Assembly: GCA_964342585.1 (NCBI GenBank)
Contig: CAYFHK010000006.1
Coordinates: forward strand, 1-40,468
Direction of reading: 5' to 3'
Length of the DNA stretch: 40,468 nt
Source: Parvularcula sp964342585
Lineage (GTDB): Bacteria; Pseudomonadota; Alphaproteobacteria; Caulobacterales; Parvularculaceae
Shown here: one piece after another, positions 33,318 to 40,468 of the stretch
How the letters are laid out: each line of letters begins with the position of its first letter
Position numbering within the stretch: the stretch's first letter is position 1
Made by a program: the position numbers and the translations under genes
The notes under the pieces: generated by a model
Seen by the model: only the letters and a program-made list of their open reading frames with translations
Database searches by the model: none
Told to the model about the DNA's origin: nothing

Positions 33318-34290
33318 GCTGAGGAGCCCGCCGCAACGGCGCCAAGGGCGACCAGCTGAGACAGCGCGCCAAAGCCCAAATGGAAATGCGGCGGCGAGAT
33401 TGAATCTCGCGGCGTTTTTGCCAATAGGCGGCCTGTCCGCGCCATGCGGCCCACCACCCCCGAGAATAGCTCTTGCCGATACCCAGCATGAAAGAGCGGA
33501 TGAGGAATGCGACGCTAAAGAGAACGAAGGCGGGCACGGCGACCGGGAGAAGCGGTGTCGGCATGTTCTTGATGAACGTCCACTGACGATTTCGGATGCC
33601 GTGAAAAACGGTGAAATCGCTATATCGCCCGGTCACACCCGACCCTTCATGCAGCATGACCGCATCGTGAATAAGGATCGAACGCCCCCCGAATAGCCGA
33701 TGGCGAAAGCCAAAATCGACATCCTCGTGATAGCAAAAGAAATCCGTATCAAGACCGCCATGATCGAGAAAGGTCTCCTTGTGGAAGAGCGCCCCCGCAA
33801 AGCAGGCGGCAAAAATCTCGACGTCTTCTGTGATGGGATATTGCGCGGCGGGTTTGCCAAAGCCGCCGCGCCACGCGGTGCCGCTGATGTGGTAGGCATC
33901 GCCAAGTCCATCGAGCCGATCTTGAGCCCCCTCGCAAATCTGCACGCATCCCAAGACGGTTGAAGGGCCGTAGCGTTCGGCGCCGCGCCAAAGGGCGGCG
34001 AGCCAACCAGGTTCTGGGTAAGCATCAGGATTGAGAACGGCGACCCAGTCGCCCTCGCAATGCGGGATTGCCGCCATCACGCCGCCCGCGAAGCCGAGAT
34101 TTTCCCTGTGGGGAATAACGCGGCCCTCAATGCCTTCGGGAAAGTCGATCTGCGTGCTGCCGTCAGATGAGGCGTTATCCCAGACGACGACTTCGAAGTC
34201 CTGAAAATGCTGCGCTGCAATATAGCGCAAGACGCGGGGCAAACGATCACCGCTATTGTAGTTGATGATCAGGATCGAAATCTGAGGCAT
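33217..34290 (-). CDS. Family 2 glycosyltransferase (rhamnosyltransferase-like)
   Basis: A GT-A fold glycosyltransferase of 357 residues. The N-terminus ISILIINYNSGDRLPRVLRY and WDNASSDGS bind the nucleotide sugar, and VLNPDAYPEPGWL holds the acidic metal-binding position. DFFCYHEDVDFGFRHRLFGG is the acceptor-side motif typical of GT2 rhamnosyltransferase-like enzymes. A hydrophobic segment near 250-275 may associate with the membrane. The final 30 residues (His-, Pro- and Asp-rich) are encoded opposite the end of cca and look like read-through after loss of a stop. GTG 34299 is an alternative start. The likely role is surface polysaccharide synthesis; the sugar is unknown. Confidence 0.88.
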   Translation of the reverse strand: MPQISILIINYNSGDRLPRVLRYIAAQHFQDFEVVVWDNASSDGSTQIDFPEGIEGRVIPHRENLGFAGGVMAAIPHCEGDWVAVLNPDAYPEPGWLAALWRGAERYGPSTVLGCVQICEGAQDRLDGLGDAYHISGTAWRGGFGKPAAQYPITEDVEIFAACFAGALFHKETFLDHGGLDTDFFCYHEDVDFGFRHRLFGGRSILIHDAVMLHEGSGVTGRYSDFTVFHGIRNRQWTFIKNMPTPLLPVAVPAFVLFSVAFLIRSFMLGIGKSYSRGWWAAWRGQAAYWQKRREIQSRRRISIWALARCLSWSPLAPLRRAPQLMKIGDELPPSTDRDTDQRHPDSPHAATHRSPH

Positions 34291-34387
34291 GCTTGACACA
34301 TCGATGATTTGCCGGTCCGTAACAAGGAGATAAAAGTCCAGGGCCTACTTCGCGCAGGCCGTCGTTGACGCATAAGGAAGAAAACAC

Positions 34388-36004
34388 ATGCTTGGCCTCA
34401 TGATGAATCGCCCGCTTTTGATCATCGATATTCTGAAACACGCCGTGCGAACGTCACCCTCTCAGGAAATCGTCACGCGCCTCGTGGAGGGTGGGATTCA
34501 TCGCTACACGTTTGCGGAGGCCAGCGACCGTATCGCACAACTTGCGAATGCACTGAAAGAAGCTGGCGTCACCGTTGGCACGCGTGTGGGCGTGATGGGG
34601 TGGAACACCCATCGCCAGCTTGAGCTTTATTACGCCTGTGCTGGGATTGGCGCGATCTGCCATACGATCAATCCGCGCCTTGGGCCTGAAAATGCGGCTT
34701 TCGTAATCAACCACGCCGAAGATTCGGTGCTCTTTTTCGATGAGACATTCCAGCCACTGGTCGAGGGGCTGAAGCCGCATCTGAAGTCTGTGGACCAATA
34801 TTACACGCTGGCGCCAAAACCGACGAGCGTTGGCGGCGAGAAGGTCGGCACCTACGAAGACTTCATCTCCGGGAAACCGACCACGTTCGAGTGGGAAGAT
34901 TTGGACGAGAACACCGCGTGCGGCCTCTGTTATACGTCGGGCACCACCGGCAAGCCAAAGGGCGTGCTTTACAGCCATCGCGGTATGGTGCTGCACTCAC
35001 TCGTCACCTCTTTGCCCACCGGCCTTGGGGCAGGTGATCAAGACTGTATCATGCCCGTGGTGCCGATGTTCCATGTGAATGCGTGGGGTGTTCCGTATTC
35101 GGCGCTTTTGATGGGCACGAAATTGGTCCTGCCGGGTGCCGGCCTTGATGGCGCCAGCCTGCATGAGCTGATCATCAAAGAAGAAGTGACTGTTTCCCTC
35201 GGCGTGCCGACGGTTTGGCTCAACCTTCTGAAACATGTCGACGACGCCAATGGCGATTTCGGTAAGATGCGCTTCACCCTTGTCGGCGGCGCAGCCCTCA
35301 GTGAACGGCTCATCGAAGGCTTTGGGAAATACGGCGTCAAGACTCGCCAAGGCTGGGGCATGACGGAGATGTCGCCCACCGGCACAATGAATTTCGAGGA
35401 GACCGGCTTCGAAGAGCTGCCAAGGGAAGAGCAGATCAAGCGGCTGCTGCGCCAGGGCCGCGCCTTGCCGTTTGTTGATATGCGGATCGTCGACGAAGAA
35501 GGCCATGATCTTCCCCATGACGGCGAGCATGATGGACACCTTCAGGTGCGTGGGCCGTGGATCTTGTCTGCCTACTACAAGCAAGAGCAGGAATGCTGCA
35601 CGACTGACGGGTGGTTCGACACCGGCGACGTCGCGGTAATCCACCCAGATGGCAGAATGCAGATCACCGACCGTGCAAAAGACGTGATCAAATCAGGCGG
35701 TGAGTGGATCTCGACCATCGACATTGAAAACGTCGCGCTATCGCATCCGGCCGTCGTGCAAGCTGCCGCCATCGGCATGCCGCACCCCAAATGGCAGGAG
35801 CGCCCGGTGATCGTCGTCGAATTCGGCAATGAGGCAGCGGAAAAAGACGAGATCTTGGCCTTCATGAAAGAGCGCCTACCGAAGATTTCGTGGCCTGATG
35901 ATGTGCTGGTGGTTGATCAAATCCCCATCGGGGCCACTGGCAAAGTCCTCAAAACGGAGCTTCGGAAGATCTTCAGCGAGTATAAGCTGCCGACCGCGTC
36001 GTGA
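34388..36004 (+). CDS. Fatty acyl-CoA synthetase (AMP-forming), AlkK-like
   Basis: A 538-residue ANL-superfamily ligase that activates a fatty acid as acyl-AMP and transfers it to CoA. The P-loop is YTSGTTGKPKG (182-192), followed by GWGMTEMSP, the DTGDVAVIHPDGRMQITDR hinge region, and the catalytic Lys519 in ATGKVLK. The start MLGLMM and overall plan resemble the medium/long-chain AlkK group. AAGGAAG lies about 8 bases before the ATG. A second strong Shine-Dalgarno-like sequence, AAGGAGAT (34324-34331), sits upstream without a start codon. It is a single gene on this strand and could serve beta-oxidation with the acyl-CoA dehydrogenase at 5172-6425. Confidence 0.93.
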   Translation: MLGLMMNRPLLIIDILKHAVRTSPSQEIVTRLVEGGIHRYTFAEASDRIAQLANALKEAGVTVGTRVGVMGWNTHRQLELYYACAGIGAICHTINPRLGPENAAFVINHAEDSVLFFDETFQPLVEGLKPHLKSVDQYYTLAPKPTSVGGEKVGTYEDFISGKPTTFEWEDLDENTACGLCYTSGTTGKPKGVLYSHRGMVLHSLVTSLPTGLGAGDQDCIMPVVPMFHVNAWGVPYSALLMGTKLVLPGAGLDGASLHELIIKEEVTVSLGVPTVWLNLLKHVDDANGDFGKMRFTLVGGAALSERLIEGFGKYGVKTRQGWGMTEMSPTGTMNFEETGFEELPREEQIKRLLRQGRALPFVDMRIVDEEGHDLPHDGEHDGHLQVRGPWILSAYYKQEQECCTTDGWFDTGDVAVIHPDGRMQITDRAKDVIKSGGEWISTIDIENVALSHPAVVQAAAIGMPHPKWQERPVIVVEFGNEAAEKDEILAFMKERLPKISWPDDVLVVDQIPIGATGKVLKTELRKIFSEYKLPTAS

Positions 36005-36020
36005 GGCAGTAAAGGAAACC

Positions 36021-36040
36021 GGCGCTGCTCGGGCAGCGCC
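36021..36040 (+). terminator. Hairpin after the acyl-CoA synthetase gene
   Basis: An 8-bp stem GGCGCTGC/GCAGCGCC closes a 4-base TCGG loop (UUCG-like tetraloop), 16 bases past the stop. There is no T run. It sits in the convergent gap with the AsmA gene and may stop or stabilise transcripts from either side. Confidence 0.5.
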
Positions 36041-36072
36041 GACGATCCGATGAAAGATGAAAGCCCTGCAGC

Positions 36073-38304
36073 TTATTCCTGCGGGGCCTCTTCTTGCGTG
36101 CTCGGTTGCGATTGCGGCCGTTTCAAGATGGCATTGAAGCCGCGCTCGATCAGTTGATCGCTCAGGGCCCCCTCCGGCGTGGGGGCGGCTTCGGCCGGCG
36201 CCTCGCCGCCTTCGTCGGTTGGCGAGGCCGGATTGGCCTCTTTGGTGCCGAGCGCACCTGAGATAAGGCCTTGCAATCCTTTTTGCGCTTCCTGCCGCAA
36301 GGCATCTTCGATGGTTTGATCCTCGCCAATGTCGAGGCCCGTCCGTCCGAGGGCGGACTTCAATTGCCCGCGCGCAAGGCTCGTCAAGACGGGCTGCACG
36401 TCGATCCCTAGTTTCGGGCTGTTGAAGTCGCCCGCGATCGTGATGGGTACCGGCAGTTTACGCAGTCGCGGCTCGGTAGCCTCGTCCGTCAGCTCAGTTT
36501 CGGCGCCGTCGGCGGCTTCGGCGGATGCTGGCGGTACCACGGCGGGCACGAGGCTGATTGAGGCGGTTTGACTGGGTAGGTCGATCCGCGCATCGCCGCC
36601 CATGGCATAAAACGGACCCGCCAAATTGATCGTCGAGGTGGTGACGATGCCATCGCGAATTTGTGCATCAAGGTTGAAATCAGTGAAGTCGGTTTGCTCC
36701 GCCGGCCCGCGGGCGGCGGTGATCAATTGAGTCACGCTGCCAGCAATCCGCGGTGCTGAGACTTTGCCGGTTTGCAGGTCATTAAACGTCGACCAGGTTT
36801 GACGCGCGAGCCGACCGAGATTGACACCTGTGAAGGCGCCATCGGCCAATGTGCCTTTGGCTGTGCCATTCAGACTGCGGACCATCGCTTGCTCGTGCGG
36901 TCCTGCCGCGCGCACATCTATGGCGATATCGCCCGTGCCCGTCAGCTTAGTGAGGCCTGCGAAATCTTGAGCAAGCCGCCCCGCATCCACCGAGGCCAGA
37001 TTGAGATTGACGCGAAGGGAAGGGGTCGCACCGCTTGCATTGAGCCCGATCGTCCCACTGCCGGTGCCGCCGTAAAGGGCCATCCGATCAAGGATGATCT
37101 GCGCGGCGCCATTCTCTAGCTTAAGCGCGGCTTGGCTTTGCCCGATCTCAAGCCCAGGCATGATGATACCTTCCGTCGAGAACGACAGGTCCGCATCGGC
37201 TGTTTGAAAGGCGGAGAAATCAAATGGCGTTGTCGACCATTCAGGGAATTCCGCCTCCGGATTGTCTCTCTTCTCGGCCATGCCGCCGGTTTCCGCGGGC
37301 ACGTAGGGGGTGAGGTCCATCGTGCCGACATCCATGGCGCCGGTGGCTTTCGGACGTGCGCCGGAGATATCGAGAGTAAGTTGCCCAGTGCCGCGAATGT
37401 CGTCGAATTCGACCTCAGTGCCTTCGGCGAAGGCCAACTTCGTTTCGTTGCCTGATACCTGTCCCTTGAGGCGGAGGCGTTCAAACCCATTGGGTGTCTC
37501 GATCTCTGTCCCGGCGAGGGCCGCCAGGCTGCGCAAAGCTGGCGCATCGATTTCGAGATCGCCCTGGAAGATGACGCCATCTGAAAGCGCCAAGTCCATC
37601 ATGGCGGCGTTCTCGCCCACGCGCATGTCGAGTGCCATTTCGGCTGCGCCTGTTTCCAGATAGCTGCGCGGGGTGGTCAAGGAGAGCTCGACGCTGCTCG
37701 GCTCGTCTTGCAGCCGCATTTGGCCATCAATGGTGAGCGGCGCATCGAGACTGGTCATCGTGACCGTCATGTTCGCGTCGGTGGCTTGATAGCTCGTCTC
37801 CGTGCCATTCTCGAAGGTGATCACGCCATTGTTGATCCGCACATCGCCGAGGGACACATCGCCCGACACGGTTTGTGGCGCGTCGTCTTCCCCGGCCGCC
37901 GGTGACCCTTCAGTCGGCGTGGTGCCCAGTACCCAATTCGCTGTGCCATCTGCCTTTTGTTCGAGATGGATGGTGGGCGCGTCGAGGATGAATGCGGTGA
38001 TATCCACCTGCTGACGGAGCAGGGGCAGCAGTCGAACCGCCACTTCCGCGGTTTCCACTGACATCAAATAAGGACGCGAGAATCCTTCAGCATTGGCAAC
38101 GGTTAGGCCCTGAACTTTTGCGCGGGTCGGAAAGATCGAAATGTCGATGGGCCCATCAAGGGTCACTTGGCGCCCCAGCGATTCGCTCGCCGTGGTCTCA
38201 ATTTGCGCCTTTAACGCGTCTTTTGGGAGAAAGGCGGGCAGGATGATGACGGCGCCGACCAGCAAAACAACGAGGCCAACCAGGCCATATAGGATCTTTT
38301 TCAT
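36073..38304 (-). CDS. AsmA family protein
   Basis: A 743-residue AsmA-type envelope protein. One N-terminal TM anchor (about 4-26) is followed by the AsmA signature LGRQVTLDGPIDISIFPTRAKVQG and VSVETAEVAVRLLPLLRQ-like sequence, then a long beta-rich periplasmic groove. The C-terminal part includes TGTGDIAIDVRAAGP and the LRKLPVPITIAGDFNSPKLGIDV segment typical of the AsmA C-terminal domain. The end is proline-, glutamate- and alanine-rich and disordered. AsmA-like proteins support phospholipid movement to the outer membrane and may share work with TamB in this window. Directly upstream on the same strand, 3 bases away, is the DUF6324-like gene. Confidence 0.92.
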   Translation of the reverse strand: MKKILYGLVGLVVLLVGAVIILPAFLPKDALKAQIETTASESLGRQVTLDGPIDISIFPTRAKVQGLTVANAEGFSRPYLMSVETAEVAVRLLPLLRQQVDITAFILDAPTIHLEQKADGTANWVLGTTPTEGSPAAGEDDAPQTVSGDVSLGDVRINNGVITFENGTETSYQATDANMTVTMTSLDAPLTIDGQMRLQDEPSSVELSLTTPRSYLETGAAEMALDMRVGENAAMMDLALSDGVIFQGDLEIDAPALRSLAALAGTEIETPNGFERLRLKGQVSGNETKLAFAEGTEVEFDDIRGTGQLTLDISGARPKATGAMDVGTMDLTPYVPAETGGMAEKRDNPEAEFPEWSTTPFDFSAFQTADADLSFSTEGIIMPGLEIGQSQAALKLENGAAQIILDRMALYGGTGSGTIGLNASGATPSLRVNLNLASVDAGRLAQDFAGLTKLTGTGDIAIDVRAAGPHEQAMVRSLNGTAKGTLADGAFTGVNLGRLARQTWSTFNDLQTGKVSAPRIAGSVTQLITAARGPAEQTDFTDFNLDAQIRDGIVTTSTINLAGPFYAMGGDARIDLPSQTASISLVPAVVPPASAEAADGAETELTDEATEPRLRKLPVPITIAGDFNSPKLGIDVQPVLTSLARGQLKSALGRTGLDIGEDQTIEDALRQEAQKGLQGLISGALGTKEANPASPTDEGGEAPAEAAPTPEGALSDQLIERGFNAILKRPQSQPSTQEEAPQE

Positions 38305-38307
38305 GCC

Positions 38308-38508
38308 TTAACTCCGGTTCTTTTGCTGTTGCCGACGGGCGGCGCTTGCAGCGGCGATCAGCTCTTCGGCGATGGCTTCTGCATCGTCGGGATCAAAATC
38401 CAATGGCAAATCAACGCTGTCAGAGGAGACATAGATCCGCACCATGCCCTGGTCAGTGGCCCCGATCTGCAAATCTGCCGCTACTTCAGATGGCGTGTTC
38501 AGCCCCAT
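38308..38508 (-). CDS. Small DUF6324-like protein
   Basis: A 66-residue acidic cytoplasmic protein, GLNTPSEVAADLQIGATDQG through DFDPDDAEAIAEEL, with a Lys/Gln/Arg tail. It matches my memory of the alphaproteobacterial DUF6324 family, which has no known function. The start complementary to 38506-38508 has GAGGA about 5 bases upstream and begins at the conserved part; the frame is open 25 codons further back. The 3-base gap to the AsmA gene indicates one operon. Confidence 0.75.
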   Translation of the reverse strand: MGLNTPSEVAADLQIGATDQGMVRIYVSSDSVDLPLDFDPDDAEAIAEELIAAASAARRQQQKNRS

Positions 38509-38696
38509 GTCGTCCTCGTGCTCCGCCGGATGCTCCGCGGGGATATACAATCGATTGGGGAAGTCGGCGAGCCGCCAGGTCAAACAAATCCTTAACGAGA
38601 TGTCGCGATGTTGCCACGATTTTCACGTACATCACGGTTGTTACGCAGGCCCAAAGCTTGCGATAAGGTCGAGTAAGGGCAACGCGCAAAGAAGCC

Positions 38697-40468
38697 ATGG
38701 CCAATTCTGCAGATTCCAATGACACGCCGCGTTACAATCTCGGCGGCGTCGAACCCCTCGTCAAAGATCCTGAGACGCCGTCCGAGAAGAAGGGCGGCGG
38801 CAAGTGGCGGCTTGGCCTGAAAATTTTCGGCGTGCTCTTCACCTTGGGGATCATCGCCGGCGTTGCGGGCTTGATTTCTACGGTCGTCTACGTGCAGCGC
38901 CTGAAGCCTGAGCTGCCTGACTATACGCGATTGGCTGAGTATGAGCCGGCCGTGACCACGCGCGTCCATGCGGGTGATGGCTCGCTCGTGGCGGAGTTTG
39001 CCCGTGAGCGGCGGCTGTTCGTTCCCGTTGAGAGCATGCCAGAGGCGGTGACCCAGGCGTTCATCTCAGCTGAGGACAAGCATTTTTACGACCATCATGG
39101 CCTCGACTACCGCGGCATCGCGCGGGCCATGCGGAACAATGCGATCAACGTGCTGCGCGGCCAGGGCGGCCCGATGGAAGGTGGCTCCACCATCACGCAG
39201 CAGGTGGCAAAGAACTTCCTTCTGACGGCGGATCAAAAGATCGAGCGCAAGGTGAAAGAGGCCTTGATCGCGCGGCGCATGGAGCGCGCCTTTAGCAAGG
39301 ATCACATTCTCGAGCTGTATTTGAACGAGATCTATCTGGGGAACCGGTCTTACGGTGTTGCGGCGGCAGCGTTGAACTATTTCGACAAACCGCTCACCGA
39401 GATCGAACCGCATGAGGCCGCCTATCTCGCGACCCTCGCAAAGGCGCCGAGCAATTACCACCCGGTGCGATATGAGGAGCGCGCCATTGCGCGTCGGAAC
39501 TGGATCCTCTCGCGGATGCATGAGGACGGGTTCCTCACTGTGGCGGAGTTGGAAGCGGCGCAGGCCGAACCGCTCGGTGCGGAACTTGCCCCGCCGCTCG
39601 GCGCGCGCTCCTCGGATACGCGCTATTTCGCTGAAGAAGTCCGTAAGCAGCTGGCCGAGCTTTATGGCGTTGAAGCGCTCTACGATGGCGGTTTGTCGGT
39701 GCGCACAACGCTGAACTCTGAAACGCAAGCCGCCGCGCAGCGGGCCTTCCGTAAGTGGCTGGTCGAATATGATCAGCGTCACGGTTGGCGCGGGCCGCTT
39801 GCGTCCATCGCGCTGCCCGAAGACCTTACAGTGCGCCTCTCGCCAAGCGGCGACGAGGACGCCGAGACGATGCCATATGTCTGGCAAGAGGCGCTGAATG
39901 AAGCGCGCGAGACCCTCTATGGCGACCGTTTGGCGAATGAAGACTTAGAGCCGTGGGAACTCGTGGTTGTGCTCAACGTCACGCAGGACTCCGCGCGGCT
40001 TGGCTTTGAAAATGGCTCGATCGGTACACTGCCTTTGGCGCAGGCCGAATGGGCGCGCGTTTATGGCGATGCCGATCATCGCGGGCCCGAGGTGACCGAC
40101 CTCAATCAAGTGATCTCTCGCGGCGACGTGATCTACGTCGATGCCGTGCCCGAAGAGGAAGGCATCTTTGCCCTTCGACAGGTGCCGGCGGTGAATGGCG
40201 GCTTCGTGGCCATGGATCCGCATACTGGCCGCGTCCTCGCCATGGTCGGCGGGTTCTCCTTTGGCCTTTCTGAATTCAATCGCGCCACACAGGCGTGGCG
40301 CCAGCCCGGCTCGACCTTCAAGCCGTTCGTCTACGCTGCGGCGCTCGATAGTGGCTACACGCCTTCCTCCATCGTGCTCGATGCGCCCTTCGTGGCCCCC
40401 TCGCTCGGCGACGAGTGGTGGAAGCCAGGCAACTACGTAGCCGGACGGTTCTACGGGGAATCAACCCT
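38697..40468 (+). CDS. mrcA: Class A penicillin-binding protein 1A, 3'-truncated
   Basis: A bifunctional peptidoglycan synthase, 590 codons present before the window ends. A short cytoplasmic tail and TM helix (about 42-66) lead into the GT51 glycosyltransferase domain, with catalytic Glu126 in SAEDKHFYDHHG, GGSTITQQVAKN and RRMERAFSKDHILELYLN. An OB-like insertion typical of PBP1A follows (about 380-500). The transpeptidase domain begins near 505 and carries the active Ser539 and Lys542 in QPGSTFKPF; the SxN and KTG motifs lie beyond the end. The ATG at 38697 has a GAAG site 2-5 bases upstream. It is divergent from the DUF6324-like gene by 188 bases. Confidence 0.95.
   Translation, partial: MANSADSNDTPRYNLGGVEPLVKDPETPSEKKGGGKWRLGLKIFGVLFTLGIIAGVAGLISTVVYVQRLKPELPDYTRLAEYEPAVTTRVHAGDGSLVAEFARERRLFVPVESMPEAVTQAFISAEDKHFYDHHGLDYRGIARAMRNNAINVLRGQGGPMEGGSTITQQVAKNFLLTADQKIERKVKEALIARRMERAFSKDHILELYLNEIYLGNRSYGVAAAALNYFDKPLTEIEPHEAAYLATLAKAPSNYHPVRYEERAIARRNWILSRMHEDGFLTVAELEAAQAEPLGAELAPPLGARSSDTRYFAEEVRKQLAELYGVEALYDGGLSVRTTLNSETQAAAQRAFRKWLVEYDQRHGWRGPLASIALPEDLTVRLSPSGDEDAETMPYVWQEALNEARETLYGDRLANEDLEPWELVVVLNVTQDSARLGFENGSIGTLPLAQAEWARVYGDADHRGPEVTDLNQVISRGDVIYVDAVPEEEGIFALRQVPAVNGGFVAMDPHTGRVLAMVGGFSFGLSEFNRATQAWRQPGSTFKPFVYAAALDSGYTPSSIVLDAPFVAPSLGDEWWKPGNYVAGRFYGEST

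Noticed and set aside
39066..39887. 273-codon open frame on the minus strand
   Set aside because: Opposite the PBP1A glycosyltransferase domain, which has all its catalytic motifs; Arg/His-rich shadow.
1..40468. CRISPR array, rRNA or tRNA genes
   Set aside because: No regularly spaced direct repeats and no RNA gene signatures were seen in reading the window; all gaps between genes are under 250 bases.

Overview
The window looks like a GC-rich alphaproteobacterial chromosome. I infer this from familiar alphaproteobacterial gene neighbourhoods: yqeY divergent from carA, a MoxR/DUF58/BatA-like/DUF4159 cluster, a DUF1285-Nudix-cca string, and a DUF6324-type small protein. The lineage could be near Caulobacterales or Parvularculales, but nothing here fixes it. 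It is nearly all coding, has no RNA genes or transposases that I can see, and is cut at both ends: the ammonium transporter lacks its 5' end and a class A penicillin-binding protein lacks its 3' end.

Layout. 1-3502: amtB tail with a strong terminator, an unrecognised coiled-coil membrane protein, and a GatB/YqeY protein. 3750-6425: carA and an acyl-CoA dehydrogenase. 6542-9376: the accessory-looking part, with a four-TM SLATT-like membrane protein translationally coupled to a small ryanodine-receptor (RyR) domain protein, and a convergent patatin phospholipase whose 3' end overlaps the RyR gene. 9456-18085 (minus strand): tamA-tamB-exosortase-asparagine synthetase, apparently one operon that may run on into the patatin gene. 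18174-21048: ispA, a CDF metal exporter and xerC. 21091-28698 (minus): moxR, DUF58, BatA-like/DUF4159, a second large membrane protein, an unknown helical protein and a small lipoprotein. 28887-33317 (plus): sppA, DUF1285, CoA-type Nudix hydrolase and cca. 33217-40468: a glycosyltransferase, an acyl-CoA ligase, an AsmA-family protein, a DUF6324-like protein and PBP1A.

Much of the window concerns the cell envelope: TamAB and AsmA (outer-membrane and lipid homeostasis), exosortase with its partner amidotransferase (surface protein and polysaccharide export), SppA, PBP1A, IspA (isoprenoid supply), the MoxR cluster and the glycosyltransferase. The best candidate for a little-described system is the SLATT-RyR pair at 6542-8037. 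SLATT proteins are predicted membrane-perturbing effectors of nucleotide-linked conflict systems, and RyR domains are suspected ligand or partner sensors. Patatins are established membrane-degrading effectors in other immune systems, so the convergent patatin gene next door is suggestive, although it may belong to the exosortase operon instead.
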